Source: Haloimpatiens sp042688525 (GTDB lineage: Bacteria > Bacillota > Clostridia > Clostridiales > Clostridiaceae). Taken from it: a stretch of 64,000 bases of DNA. Every line of letters starts with the position of its first letter. Within the stretch, counting starts at the first letter, position 1. The notes beneath the pieces were generated by a model. It saw nothing but the letters and a program-made list of their open reading frames with translations, did not search any database and was not told where the DNA came from. The stretch spans positions 2,356,001 through 2,420,000 of the forward strand of contig NZ_JBHWAB010000001.1 in NCBI RefSeq assembly GCF_042688525.2, given 5' to 3'. The position numbers and the translations under genes were made by a program. Shown here one piece after another: positions 53,315 to 62,832 of this stretch.

Positions 53315-54196
53315 TCAATCAACCTTTTCAAACAAACCATATTTCTCGTCTTCCAAAGATACATAACCTATAAAAATAGTATCTGTCTTTTTTAATAAAC
53401 AACTACTATCTATTGTTACCCCCTCGTTAAATACAATAGATAAATCAGGAGCCTTTCCCACACCATCAAAAACAACTGCTGTGTATCCCTTTTGCTTTGC
53501 ATTATCTGTATCATATATAAATTTTTTGCCATCTTTTACATAAATAACTTTATCCTTTTTAACAGTTAAAGTATCATTTGGCTTCTCTTTATTTTTCCAC
53601 ATTCCTCTTATGCTGACTTCTACATACTTATAACTACTTGGTTTTTCAGAATTAAAAGTATATACATGTTGTTTAATAATTTTACTCTTATCATTATATA
53701 AATAATTAACTACTGCTATATTGTCCTTAATCCAATTTACTTTATAAGATCCTGCTGAAAAAGATCTATATGCGTTTTTCGTAGGATATTCTGAATTTTT
53801 CCTAGCAAATAAATAAAACCTTCTTTTTAAATCTAAAGTTTTAACTACTTCATCCATACCGTCTTGCTTCTTAACAAATTCTTTTATAATTATTTCATTT
53901 TTTAAATTAGGTGACTTAAAAATAAACATCTTATTTTTGCTGTTATCTAATAAACATTTAGTATTAATTATAAGCATTATACATATAGCTCCATATTCTA
54001 TCCTCTTTAGATACCTATTTTTACCAGATAGTAAAATGCCTAAAAATAAAATCATATAAATTATAATAGAATACATCCAATCATAAATTAAGTAATATCC
54101 CTTTAACTTTACTATCTTTATAGCTACTGCCAAAAGTATCCAGATTATAAAAGCAATAACTACTAATATTTTAATTTTCTTATGATTATTTAACAT
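53315..54196 (-). CDS. Membrane-anchored protein of unknown function
   Basis: About 293 residues from the ATG at 54196, after GAAGGGGAAG; the earlier ATG (54214) would put that site inside the gene. Three to four membrane helices fill the first 100 residues (ILVVIAFIIWILLAVAI, WMYSIIIYMILFLGILL, AICIMLIINT). The rest is an extracellular, strand-rich domain with repeats of a D-x-x-N-Y type and IYVKDGKKFIYDTDNAKQKG. I recognise no family. It lies next to palindromic element D, which is just upstream. Confidence 0.7.
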   Translation of the reverse strand: MLNNHKKIKILVVIAFIIWILLAVAIKIVKLKGYYLIYDWMYSIIIYMILFLGILLSGKNRYLKRIEYGAICIMLIINTKCLLDNSKNKMFIFKSPNLKNEIIIKEFVKKQDGMDEVVKTLDLKRRFYLFARKNSEYPTKNAYRSFSAGSYKVNWIKDNIAVVNYLYNDKSKIIKQHVYTFNSEKPSSYKYVEVSIRGMWKNKEKPNDTLTVKKDKVIYVKDGKKFIYDTDNAKQKGYTAVVFDGVGKAPDLSIVFNEGVTIDSSCLLKKTDTIFIGYVSLEDEKYGLFEKVD

Positions 54197-54232
54197 ATAT
54201 CTCTTCCCCTTCACATGATTTTATTAACTGTT

Positions 54233-54495
54233 TACTCAACTTTTGCAGGACAAAATACTGTCTAGCGAAGGGAAATGATATATTGCGTAAGAAACATTTG
54301 AACAAACAATTAGTAATTCTTGGTCTAAAAATTTATTATTACGTTAAGAAAAACTCATTGTTTGAGTGTAGCGAGTTTGAGTTTTTTAGTAATAATAAAT
54401 TTTTAGACCTTAGAATTACTTTGTGAAGTGAAAAGTTTCCTAGCAAGATATCATTTTCCGTAGCGACCATTTTCATGTGCAAAAGTTGAACTGCT
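54233..54495. repeat. Palindromic MITE-like element, full copy D
   Basis: The outer arms match copy A (CTGTCTAGCGAAGG on the left; TAGCAAGATATCATTTTCC on the right, same orientation). The central stem is different: an inverted pair around AATTCTTGGTCTAAAAATTT. Outer arms are therefore conserved while the core is exchanged. Confidence 0.8.
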
Positions 54496-54507
54496 TACTA
54501 ATTATAA

Positions 54508-55752
54508 TCATTCCCCCGCAGTAACACCATCAAACTTCCATGTTAATCCATAATCCTCTGTTGTAAACTTGGCCATTTTTCCTTTTCCTAAATCCCCATT
54601 TTCACCCTGTTTAACAAGTATTACACCTTTTTTTCCTTCAAACTTTGGACGTTGTGCTTGGGTAAATTTATTTTTATATTGGGCAGGCAATGGAAGTTTT
54701 AATTTTATCCAACTATTTCCCTTATCAACTGTATATCTTATATTAGGATATTCGTCATATGATCTGTAACATATGAATCCTATCGTATCCGTTGAAAACG
54801 CTGCTCCATTTACAAAAGTATATGTTATATCATTTGTATCTCCTATTTTATTCCATGTAGTACCGTCATCATTTGTTTCATAAGCATAAGTCATTACTGA
54901 AGACATTGCTCTATCCCCTGTAGCCACAACATGTCCATTTTTATCAGATGTAAAATCTAAAAACAGTTTCCTGCTTCCCTTTGTTTCATCACTAACTACC
55001 GATTTGCTCCAAGTTACTCCCATATCTTTTGATGTTAAAACAGTTATGGGAAATTTATCGCTTCCACCATATACAAAACTTGTGTTTTTGGGTGTAATGA
55101 TAAAACTTCCCATTTGAAGTTTATTACTCTTTGATAATGTTTCTCCCCTATCAAAAAATATATTCGCATCAAAAGGCACATCAATCCAATTTTTTCCTCC
55201 ATCATATGTTACTTTTATATTATGTCCATCTATATAATAGTTCTTATGTATTGCTCCTAAAATTTCTTTCTTTTCCTTTGCTTCTTTCAAAATTTCAGAC
55301 TTATCATTAGAACGTTTAAATTTTTCTTTGTCTGCAATTTTATAAACATAATTATCTGAAATTTTTATTTTCAATATCCAACTTGCTTCAAGTTTTCTAT
55401 TTTTAATTTTTCCCCAGCTCCTATGAGTTCTATTATTTTGAGGAATAAGATTAAAATCTACCTTTATAACCATTTCATCCTTATTAAACTCAAGTATTTT
55501 TTCTTTTTCAACTTTAAGATTTCTGATACTTGCTTTATCCTCATTTGATTTATCTAAAAATGTTTTCATATAAACATTGATTAATTTCCCACCAATATTT
55601 AATAAATCTTCATCATTATTTACTATTGAAAATACTTTTCCTTTATTCTCTCCATCATCAATCTTTTGTTCTTTAAAGTTTAAAGAAGCCATTACTGAAA
55701 TAATCACTACAATGCATATGCTTAATAAAGTTATCCATTTTTTCTTTTTCAT
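54508..55752 (-). CDS. Secreted Asp-box (BNR) beta-propeller protein
   Basis: 414 residues. One N-terminal membrane anchor or signal (about 5-24) precedes an unknown domain (about 40-155), then a propeller (about 165-410) with five Asp-box motifs: TYDGGKNW, SKDMGVTW, TNDDGTTW, TVDKGNSW and TEDYGLTW. Such folds occur in sialidases and in YCF48-like assembly factors; the arginine triad of sialidases is not evident, so a binding role is more likely. The gene is bracketed by palindromic elements D and E in opposite orientations. Confidence 0.78.
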   Translation of the reverse strand: MKKKKWITLLSICIVVIISVMASLNFKEQKIDDGENKGKVFSIVNNDEDLLNIGGKLINVYMKTFLDKSNEDKASIRNLKVEKEKILEFNKDEMVIKVDFNLIPQNNRTHRSWGKIKNRKLEASWILKIKISDNYVYKIADKEKFKRSNDKSEILKEAKEKKEILGAIHKNYYIDGHNIKVTYDGGKNWIDVPFDANIFFDRGETLSKSNKLQMGSFIITPKNTSFVYGGSDKFPITVLTSKDMGVTWSKSVVSDETKGSRKLFLDFTSDKNGHVVATGDRAMSSVMTYAYETNDDGTTWNKIGDTNDITYTFVNGAAFSTDTIGFICYRSYDEYPNIRYTVDKGNSWIKLKLPLPAQYKNKFTQAQRPKFEGKKGVILVKQGENGDLGKGKMAKFTTEDYGLTWKFDGVTAGE

Positions 55753-55923
55753 AAACTACATCTTGTCCTTTCCTTAGCTTTAATTGAATCATGTGATTCT
55801 ATTAAATATTGTAATTTCACCATAAATTATACCATAATAATACATATATTATAATTTTATCTTTAAAAGTTGGATGTCTTGCTATTTCACTATTGCCACT
55901 TTGAAAAACATTAGTTTGTTACT

Positions 55924-56078
55924 TAATTCAACTTTCACAGGTGAAAAATAGCCGCTACGGGAAATGATATCTTGCTCAGAAACTTTTCACTTCAATAACA
56001 AGTTCAAATGTTTCTTACGCAATATATCATTTTCCTTCGCTAGATAGTATTTTTGTACTGCGAAAGTTGAGTTACTTA
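55924..56078. repeat. Palindromic element, internally deleted copy E
   Basis: About 155 bases. Both outer arms are complete (ATTCAACTTTCACAGGTG left; CTGCGAAAGTTGAGTTACTT right), but the central stem is missing. Orientation is opposite to A and D. Confidence 0.85.
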
Positions 56079-56293
56079 ATTTAAAAATAGAAAGACCAAC
56101 ATATCGTAGTTTTACTTTTTTAATTAAACTTCAAGTAAAACCATTTATTGGAGCACATAATACTATAGGAATTGATCCGTATTATTGTCATTCCATTTGG
56201 CAAATACTTCATTGTAAATTTCACTAAAAAACATTTGAATATACCATATTTTATAATTATGTTTTTTGTAAAATTCATGATATATAAATATTA
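56079..56293. other. Intergenic AT-rich stretch
   Basis: Between palindromic element E and the small membrane protein gene. No supported gene or clear structure was seen. Confidence 0.5.
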
Positions 56294-56515
56294 TTATAAT
56301 TTATCGTTTTTGCCTACTAGTACATTTACTACCCCAATAACAAATATTAATATTCCTATTAACATAAATGAATGTATAAACCCATTTAATATGGTAATAT
56401 ATTCACCAGATAAATTTTTATTACGATAGATTATGTTAATTGTCTTGTATCCCAAAGGTGCACTTAAAAATATTATAATAAATGATATTAAAAAATATTT
56501 TATTTGTTTTTTCAC
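56294..56515 (-). CDS. Small two-helix membrane protein
   Basis: 73 residues from the GTG at 56515, after ATTGGAGG; an ATG at 56533 lies ahead of the ribosome site. Two hydrophobic segments (YFLISFIIIFLSAPLGY and FMLIGILIFVIGVVNVLV) are joined by a short loop, with a basic tail (GKNDKL). The function is unknown. It is in the same direction as the HD gene upstream, 52 bases away. Confidence 0.6.
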   Translation of the reverse strand: MKKQIKYFLISFIIIFLSAPLGYKTINIIYRNKNLSGEYITILNGFIHSFMLIGILIFVIGVVNVLVGKNDKL

Positions 56516-56567
56516 TTTTATTCCTCCAATCATAAAATTTCAATCTAATCTTTAAAAATTTGCAATA

Positions 56568-57065
56568 TTATTCCTTCCATACATCTTCTTTTTCAATTTC
56601 TTCTCTTGATATATTTATAAAGCTTTTCATTTTAAATAAAAGCCAATTTATTGTTTTTTTATCATTTACAAATTGAATGTAATTGCTATTGTCCATAATA
56701 TCTGCTGCTTTTATAATTAATGCCTCTTTTCCATACTCCTTGCATCTATTAAACATATCTTGAAACTGCTCAGTTTTATCACCAATTGATGTATTAAAAG
56801 AATTTGCAGCCACAATTTTAGTTACTCTAATCCCAAACTTATCATTCAAATCATTTATTGAAGTTTCAGTATCCTCTAAAATATCATGTAATAATCCCCC
56901 TAAAACAATATCTTGATTATATCCCTTTTTATACAAGTAAAAACCAACTCTTATACTATGAAGAAGAACTGGCTTGCTATTATGTCCTGTTGCATTTAAT
57001 GCAATTGCAAGAAATTCAATAGCACTGTTCATTGAATTTTCTAATTGAGTATTTATCTTATTCAT
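56568..57065 (-). CDS. HD-domain hydrolase, RelA/SpoT-hydrolase type
   Basis: 165 residues from the ATG at 57065, after AAAAGGAG; an open GTG at 57083 lies before that site. The HD motif and its surroundings (HSIRVGFYLYKKG, VLGGLLHDILEDTETSINDLNDKFG, KAADIMDNSNYI) match the hydrolase half of (p)ppGpp synthetase/hydrolases and related MESH1-like enzymes, so it may cleave (p)ppGpp or another nucleotide. No synthetase domain is present. A 49-base gap separates it from the phosphoesterase upstream, a likely operon. Confidence 0.82.
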   Translation of the reverse strand: MNKINTQLENSMNSAIEFLAIALNATGHNSKPVLLHSIRVGFYLYKKGYNQDIVLGGLLHDILEDTETSINDLNDKFGIRVTKIVAANSFNTSIGDKTEQFQDMFNRCKEYGKEALIIKAADIMDNSNYIQFVNDKKTINWLLFKMKSFINISREEIEKEDVWKE

Positions 57066-57114
57066 TTTTAAACTCCTTTTCACAAAAACATTAAATAAAT
57101 TCTAAATCACATAT

Positions 57115-57834
57115 TTATTTTACTCCATAAAAAAATTTATTAACAACTTCATATGCTGGATACTTAATAGATTCAACTTCTCTTAAAACACTTTGCAAGT
57201 CATATTCAGCAAAAACTTTTTCAAAAATAGGCTTTTTGTCGTCTATGGTTAAGATTCCCCCTTGAGCAATTCCTTCACAAGTACTAGTGCATCCTAATGA
57301 ACCACAGTTGATGTACATTTTGTCATTTCCATAGACTATAGAACCATTGTGGTCATGTCCATACAATATAATGTCTGCCTCAATATTTGAGAACATTTTT
57401 TCGCAATCAGTAATACTAGGATTAGGCGTAAAATTTATATATTTATTTGCTTCATTTATTGAATAATGAACTACCGATATTTTAGTTCCTCCTCTATTTA
57501 AATGTAATCTGTATGGTAATTGTTTAATATATTTTTTTGAATCATCACTTAATAAACTATGTTCCCATTTATGATGTAAACATTCATCTTCATTCATATC
57601 ATCAGAATATGGCTTTTTAATGCCATTTATAAGATATTTTTCATGGTTTCCCAAAACACATTTAATATTTTTAAGTGATTTTATTCTCTGTACTGTTTCT
57701 TCAGGAAATGGTCCAATTCCAATAATATCTCCACAACATAATATTTCGTCACATCCTTTTTCTTTAAATAATTCGAGTATAGAATTAAGTGCTATAACGT
57801 TATTATGAACATCTGTAAATATTCCTATCTTCAT
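57115..57834 (-). CDS. Calcineurin-like metallophosphoesterase (YfcE/MPE type)
   Basis: 239 residues with all motifs of the family: GIFTDVHNN (D-x-H), CCGDIIGIGPFPEE (GDxxG), LGNHEKYL (GNHE), VVHYS and ILYGHDHNG (GHxH). It hydrolyses a phosphodiester or phosphomonoester using two metal ions; the substrate is unknown. GGGGGGGA precedes the ATG. It is probably co-transcribed with the HD gene that follows. Confidence 0.88.
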   Translation of the reverse strand: MKIGIFTDVHNNVIALNSILELFKEKGCDEILCCGDIIGIGPFPEETVQRIKSLKNIKCVLGNHEKYLINGIKKPYSDDMNEDECLHHKWEHSLLSDDSKKYIKQLPYRLHLNRGGTKISVVHYSINEANKYINFTPNPSITDCEKMFSNIEADIILYGHDHNGSIVYGNDKMYINCGSLGCTSTCEGIAQGGILTIDDKKPIFEKVFAEYDLQSVLREVESIKYPAYEVVNKFFYGVK

Positions 57835-57936
57835 ATATAATCCCCCCCTCTATTGTTTTCATAATACCCCATAAATTCTTTAATAATTTCACAATATTCT
57901 GCTATTTTATATTATTACTTTCAAATATTACACATA

Positions 57937-58383
57937 TTATTTAATTGTATATTGGAATATCAGTTCCCCATTTACATCTTTTTCATTTATATATTTAAAT
58001 CCAATGCTTTTATATAAATTATAGGCTAATATATTTTGCTCAAATACACTTAAATATACAGTATTTACCCCATACTCTTTTGAAACTATGTCAATAAGTT
58101 TCATCATTGCAATTCTCCCAAATCCTCTACATTGGTATTTTTTATCTATCATTATTCTATCAATCCAAGTATCTTTATTAGGTCCAAAAGAGCCATACAT
58201 AGCAAACCCAATAATATCATTGTTACAATGTATAGCTACCGGATGCCATTTATCCCAAGTATTAGCTTCTTCTAAACACTCATCTACAGTTTCAATAAAA
58301 TTCACTTGTTCATGTTTCAATTTTATTCTTCTAACTATATCTTCATTAGTATTATCAATATCTCTAAAATATATATTACACAC
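57937..58383 (-). CDS. GNAT-family N-acetyltransferase
   Basis: 148 residues starting at GTG with GGGGGTAA ahead. The acetyl-CoA-binding segment is clear (DRIMIDKKYQCRGFGRIAMMKLIDIV, with the Q/R-x-x-G-x-G/A pattern), followed by VYLSVFEQNILAYNLYKSIGFKY, the usual GNAT end. It resembles the SpeG/BltD diamine acetyltransferase side (EANTWDKWHPVAI), so a polyamine-type substrate is possible. Confidence 0.85.
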   Translation of the reverse strand: MCNIYFRDIDNTNEDIVRRIKLKHEQVNFIETVDECLEEANTWDKWHPVAIHCNNDIIGFAMYGSFGPNKDTWIDRIMIDKKYQCRGFGRIAMMKLIDIVSKEYGVNTVYLSVFEQNILAYNLYKSIGFKYINEKDVNGELIFQYTIK

Positions 58384-58424
58384 AACATTACCCCCATACG
58401 ATTTATAAATTTTACATAAACATA

Positions 58425-58684
58425 AAACTTTCGCAGGTGAAAAACAACCGCTACGGGAAATGATATCTTGCTCAGAAACCTTTCACTTCAGTAACAAGTT
58501 CTAAGCTTTACTCATATTGAAAAAAGATTTTTTAATTAATATTCCGTAGGAATCAGTAATTAAAAAATAACTTTTTTCAAATTCGTAAAGCTAAGAACTT
58601 GTAAACTTTGTTCAAATGTTTCTTACACAATATATCATTTTCCTTCGCTAGACAGTATTTTTGTCCTGCGAAAGTTGAATTACC
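58425..58684. repeat. Palindromic MITE-like element, full copy F
   Basis: About 260 bases, the inverted orientation of copy A: AACTTTCGCAGGTGAAAAAC at the left and CTGCGAAAGTTGAATTA at the right. The centre (TTAATTAATATTCCGTAGG...) is almost the complement of the copy A centre. Confidence 0.85.
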
Positions 58685-58776
58685 TTATGATTAATGGGAT
58701 GATTATCAAATTAACATCCCATATTCCTTCGACATAATTTATTAATATTTTATAACAATTATACCATAATTTACAT

Positions 58777-58804
58777 AAAAATAGGAGCATAAGCTCCTAT
58801 TTTT
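58777..58804. terminator. Bidirectional terminator after the GGDEF gene
   Basis: AAAAATAGGAGC (58777-58788), loop ATAA, then GCTCCTATTTTT (58793-58804), a perfect 12 bp stem with A/T tails on both sides. Confidence 0.85.
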
Positions 58805-58840
58805 TATTTATTACAATTTTATATCATAGTTCAACAAAAA

Positions 58841-60577
58841 TTATTCCCATAAATAATACTGATCGCCGCCATTTTTTTTAGCTTTATACATGGCCTTATC
58901 ACTTCTCTTAATAAGAGTCTCAATATTGTTTAGTTTTTCAGTACTTTTAGCAATTCCAATACTTACCCCTATGTTATAAACATTTTCATTTTTTACAAAA
59001 GGTTTTTTCACTTCATCAATAATTCTGTGTGTAATTTTTGCGATTTCATTATTATTTTCAGCAGTAACAATTACTATAAATTCATCTCCACCATAACGAC
59101 AGATAATATCTGTACTCCTTAATATTTTTCTCAATCTTTCACCCATTTCCTGCAGAATAAAATCTCCTATTTTATGACCAAAGGTATCATTAATGTATTT
59201 AAAGCGATCAAGATCAAGAAACATTACATATTTATTTTCATTCTTATTTTTACTAAAAAAATCATCCTCCATTTTAGCAAGATAAGCTCTATTATATAAA
59301 CCAGTTAATGGATCTAGAATTACTTTTGCTTCAAGAATATCATTTTTTCTAATAATAGTTAAAAATTGCTGAAGCGTAATAAGTAAACAACAAATAACAA
59401 AATTAAGAACACCAAAAGGCAGCCATGACACTGGACCTCTTATAAAAATTTCTTGACACAATGATACAATTATTCCAAAAACACCAAAGAGCATTAATTC
59501 TGATCCCTTTTGCCTATTAAGATTCGCTCTAATAATACAAAATAAGAAATATAATGCAAACAAAATAGACAACCATTTGTTAGGTTCTATAAATGAGGAG
59601 TATACCTTGTTTGGTGTAATTAATGTGATAAATAAAGAAAAAACTATATAAGAATAAAAAAAGCGTTTAATATACTTTGAATATTTTTTAATTTCAAATA
59701 AGTGAACAATAAACAAACCCCAAACAGGTAAAATCATATAAGTTGTAAGGAATTCCGCTCTTACGAGGATATGCCAATTTAATTGGGAAAGCATATCGGA
59801 AATAAGCCTCTGGCCTACCAATAATGTTCTCAAACTGATAACAAAACATAAAATAGAAAAATATAGCGTCGTTTTATCTTTTCTATATATGAGAAATAAT
59901 CCTAAACTAAATAAAGCTATAGTCAATACTGTTGAAAATATAAACATATCTTTGGCTTTGTTTTTATTTGAATAAGATAGTATATCTTTAACTTTACCAA
60001 TTTTTATACTGTTCCAAAAACCACCTGTATAATAATCAAAATTAGCAATCTCCATTACCAATTCAACTTCACCGTTTTCATCTGTCTGAAATACACTTGT
60101 TGTTGGATTCCACTGTGGTATATATGTTTTAGGTTCCTTACTTACAACACCATTGGATGCAATTTTTTTGTTATTGGCAAATAAATTATACGCTACTGCC
60201 TGATCTGGCAATTCAACACCATAAATTTCTAAAGGCTTTAATCCATGAACCTTCAACTTGTATGTACAGACTCCATAAGGCGAAAGGTCTATGTCTGTAT
60301 AATCTTCCCATGAGCCATATACTTTTTCAAAGTTTGGTACAACATTTTCATTTATATCGTTCTTCAATAAATTAGGATAACAACTCCATTTACCCTTCAA
60401 CGCAACAATCTGATCTTTATTCCAATTCCAGTTCTTAAAACTAACATTACCTTTAGTTGCAAAATTATCAGCAGTATTTTTGCTTTCAGATATAAAAAGA
60501 ATATATGTGAATAACATAAATGCCATGATAAGTATTATCAAAACTAAACTACTACGTTGTTTCTTCACATGCTTCAC
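58841..60577 (-). CDS. Membrane diguanylate cyclase (GGDEF) with extracellular sensor
   Basis: 578 residues. One N-terminal helix (about 10-30), an extracellular strand-rich region of about 170 residues (CTYKLKVHGLKPLEIYGVEL, typical of 7TMR-DISM extracellular domains), then seven membrane segments (about 205-405) and a cytoplasmic GGDEF domain: DPLTGLYNRAYL (about 418), DLDRFKYINDTFGH, RYGGDEFIVIV (about 498). It should make cyclic di-GMP in response to an external signal, possibly a carbohydrate. The intact GGDEF suggests activity. It starts at GTG (60577); a GTG at 60568 is also possible. Confidence 0.9.
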   Translation of the reverse strand: MKHVKKQRSSLVLIILIMAFMLFTYILFISESKNTADNFATKGNVSFKNWNWNKDQIVALKGKWSCYPNLLKNDINENVVPNFEKVYGSWEDYTDIDLSPYGVCTYKLKVHGLKPLEIYGVELPDQAVAYNLFANNKKIASNGVVSKEPKTYIPQWNPTTSVFQTDENGEVELVMEIANFDYYTGGFWNSIKIGKVKDILSYSNKNKAKDMFIFSTVLTIALFSLGLFLIYRKDKTTLYFSILCFVISLRTLLVGQRLISDMLSQLNWHILVRAEFLTTYMILPVWGLFIVHLFEIKKYSKYIKRFFYSYIVFSLFITLITPNKVYSSFIEPNKWLSILFALYFLFCIIRANLNRQKGSELMLFGVFGIIVSLCQEIFIRGPVSWLPFGVLNFVICCLLITLQQFLTIIRKNDILEAKVILDPLTGLYNRAYLAKMEDDFFSKNKNENKYVMFLDLDRFKYINDTFGHKIGDFILQEMGERLRKILRSTDIICRYGGDEFIVIVTAENNNEIAKITHRIIDEVKKPFVKNENVYNIGVSIGIAKSTEKLNNIETLIKRSDKAMYKAKKNGGDQYYLWE

Positions 60578-60889
60578 CTAACTTCCTGTTATTTAAAAGA
60601 AAAAGTCTATTAATTTCTTTTCTATCTATTTATATTTATTTTGGATTTAATATATTAATATTACCTTTATAATTTTCTAATTTTCTCTTAAAATATCATA
60701 TATTATTGCACCATACTTTATTTATGTTTAGTACCAATTATACCACAATCTCATGAAAAATTGAGTATATGCCCCCTATTTCTTTATTTTACATAGTTTT
60801 CCCCATATTTCTTTCTTAATTAAAGAAATTGTATTAAACAATATAACTATACCCGTTATAAAATCAACCTTTTTTATCAAAAAAATAAT
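60578..60889. other. Intergenic region upstream of the GGDEF gene
   Basis: About 312 AT-rich bases between the GGDEF start and the terminator at 60890. No gene or known riboswitch was recognised. Confidence 0.5.
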
Positions 60890-60937
60890 ACTGGTAACTA
60901 CATTAAACCCTTAAAGACTTCCAATGTAATTACCAGT
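60890..60937 (-). terminator. Terminator after the 52-residue protein gene
   Basis: ACTGGTAACTACATT (60890-60904) pairs with AATGTAATTACCAGT (60923-60937), one mismatch. On the minus strand ATTATTTTTTT follows. Confidence 0.85.
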
Positions 60938-60947
60938 AATTCATTTT

Positions 60948-61106
60948 CTATTTATCAAACAATCCGCCTTGTTTGGTATTTCTAAACGCCTTCTTATATT
61001 CACCGATTTTTTTATTCACTACTCTATTAGTAGATCCTTGTTGTGAACTTTTCTTCTTTTTTTCTTCAATGATTTTTTTCATTAGTTCAATATTATTATT
61101 TGACAT
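60948..61106 (-). CDS. Small basic protein, 52 residues, unknown function
   Basis: It reads MSNNNIELMKKIIEEKKKKS, then a short Gln/Ser linker and a NKKIGEYKKAFRNTKQGGLF-type end. It is highly charged and helical at the N-terminus. AAAGGAG lies nine bases before the ATG, and a strong terminator follows, which supports a real gene despite its size. It lies 45 bases after the SulP gene in the same direction and may share its transcript. Confidence 0.7.
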   Translation of the reverse strand: MSNNNIELMKKIIEEKKKKSSQQGSTNRVVNKKIGEYKKAFRNTKQGGLFDK

Positions 61107-61151
61107 ACCATAACACTCCTTTAATATTTCTATATTACCACTATACTACAT

Positions 61152-62684
61152 CTATGCCAAAGCATCGTCTGCAACATGATATGTAGGATCTTCAATTATA
61201 TTTACTTCCAATATATCATCTGCCTCTTTTATTAATTGATGACACTCACTACTTAAGTGCCTTAGGTGAAGTTTTTTTCCTAACTTCCTGTACTTTGCCG
61301 TTAATGTATTTATAGCATCTATACCTGAATGATCAAAAACTCTTGCATATTTAAAATCAATAATAATTTCATTTGGATCATTTTTAATGTCGAAAACTTC
61401 TACAAAATCACGTGCTGAACCAAAGAACACTGCACCTCTTACATAGTACTCTTTAATTCCATTTTCATATACCTTAGGTTCAACATCTATTTTCTTACCT
61501 TTTTTCCATGCAAAAACAAGTGCTGATACAATAACACCAGTTGCTACTGCAATAGCTAAATCTGTAAAAACTGTAACAATTGAAACTAAAACTATAACAA
61601 AGGCATCACTTTTAGGTATATTTTTCATAATTCTAAAACTTGCCCACTCAAAAGTACCTATTACTACCATAAACATTACACCTGTTAATGCTGCTAAAGG
61701 TATTCTTTCTATAAGACTTGATCCAAATAATATAAATCCTAATAAAAATATAGCTGCTGATATTCCTGATAATCTTTTACGTCCACCAGAATTAATATTA
61801 ATCATACTCTGCCCTATCATAGCGCATCCACCCATTCCACCAAAAAAGCCTGTAACTATATTTGCAATACCTTGGCCGATACATTCCCTATTACCTCTTC
61901 CTCTTGTTTCAGTAATTTCATCTATAAGTGTTAATGTCATAAGAGATTCCATTAGTCCAATTGATGCAAAAATAAGTGAATACGGTAATATTATTTTAAA
62001 ACTCTCTAAATTTAACGGAACATGAGGTATTCTAAATTGAGGTAATCTACCCCCAACTTTAGCAACATCTCCTACAATTTTTGTATCTATTCCTAAATAA
62101 TTTACTAATAAAGATACCGTTACAATAGCTGCTAATGCTGCTGGTATTACTTTTGTTAATTTGGGTAAAAAATAAATTATAACCATTGTTAATAAAACTA
62201 ATCCAATCATTGTCCATAATTGTGTTCCAGCCATCCATTGTAATTCTCCATTAGATCCTTTTACCTTAAATTGATTTAACTGCGCTAGGAAAATAACAAT
62301 GGCAAGTCCATTAACAAAACCTAACATTACAGGTTGTGGAATGAATCTTACAAATTTACCTAATTTTAATAATCCAATTATAATTTCAATAATTCCCATC
62401 ACAATTACTGCTAAAAATAAGTAGTCTACTCCATTCTTAGCTACAAGTTCTACCATTACAACTGCTAATGCTCCTGTTGCCCCTGAAATCATGCCAGGTC
62501 TTCCGCCTAAAATAGATGTTATAAATCCTACTAAAAATGCAGCATATAACCCAACTAAAGGTTTTACTCCTGCAACTATAGCAAAAGCTACAGCTTCTGG
62601 AACTAAAGCTAATGCAACTGTAAGTCCGGATAACACTTCCTTTTTCACATTAATTTCCTTGTTTATCATTTGTTTAAATATCAT
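61152..62684 (-). CDS. SulP-family inorganic anion transporter with STAS domain
   Basis: About 510 residues from the ATG at 62684, after ACAGGAGG; a TTG at 62702 lies before that site. About 12-14 membrane segments, with the SulP opening VLSGLTVALALVPEAVAFAIVAGV and the ARGRGN/CIGQGIANIVTGFFGGMGGCAMIGQSMIN region. A C-terminal STAS domain (about 410-500; IIDFKYARVFDHSGIDAINTL) completes it. It takes up sulfate, bicarbonate or a related anion; which one cannot be told. Confidence 0.92.
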   Translation of the reverse strand: MIFKQMINKEINVKKEVLSGLTVALALVPEAVAFAIVAGVKPLVGLYAAFLVGFITSILGGRPGMISGATGALAVVMVELVAKNGVDYLFLAVIVMGIIEIIIGLLKLGKFVRFIPQPVMLGFVNGLAIVIFLAQLNQFKVKGSNGELQWMAGTQLWTMIGLVLLTMVIIYFLPKLTKVIPAALAAIVTVSLLVNYLGIDTKIVGDVAKVGGRLPQFRIPHVPLNLESFKIILPYSLIFASIGLMESLMTLTLIDEITETRGRGNRECIGQGIANIVTGFFGGMGGCAMIGQSMININSGGRKRLSGISAAIFLLGFILFGSSLIERIPLAALTGVMFMVVIGTFEWASFRIMKNIPKSDAFVIVLVSIVTVFTDLAIAVATGVIVSALVFAWKKGKKIDVEPKVYENGIKEYYVRGAVFFGSARDFVEVFDIKNDPNEIIIDFKYARVFDHSGIDAINTLTAKYRKLGKKLHLRHLSSECHQLIKEADDILEVNIIEDPTYHVADDALA

Positions 62685-62801
62685 ATATTTCCTCCTGTTC
62701 AAATGGTGTTACAAAGGATAATCATATCATAAATATTCAGTAGAATCTATAGTGAACTTTAACTCTAGAGGAGTTCCATATAAACTGGATGGAATAGTAA
62801 A

Positions 62802-62826
62802 AAGTGTCGAGAAAAACTCGACACTT
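62802..62826. terminator. Terminator downstream of glnS
   Basis: AAGTGTCGAG (62802-62811), loop of five A, then CTCGACACTT (62817-62826). On the minus strand TTTACT follows. It starts seven bases beyond the glnS stop. Confidence 0.8.
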
Positions 62827-62832
62827 ACACTT

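Noticed and set aside
54508..55752. Sialidase activity for the Asp-box propeller
   Set aside because: Asp boxes are structural; the arginine triad and Tyr/Glu nucleophile of sialidases could not be identified.
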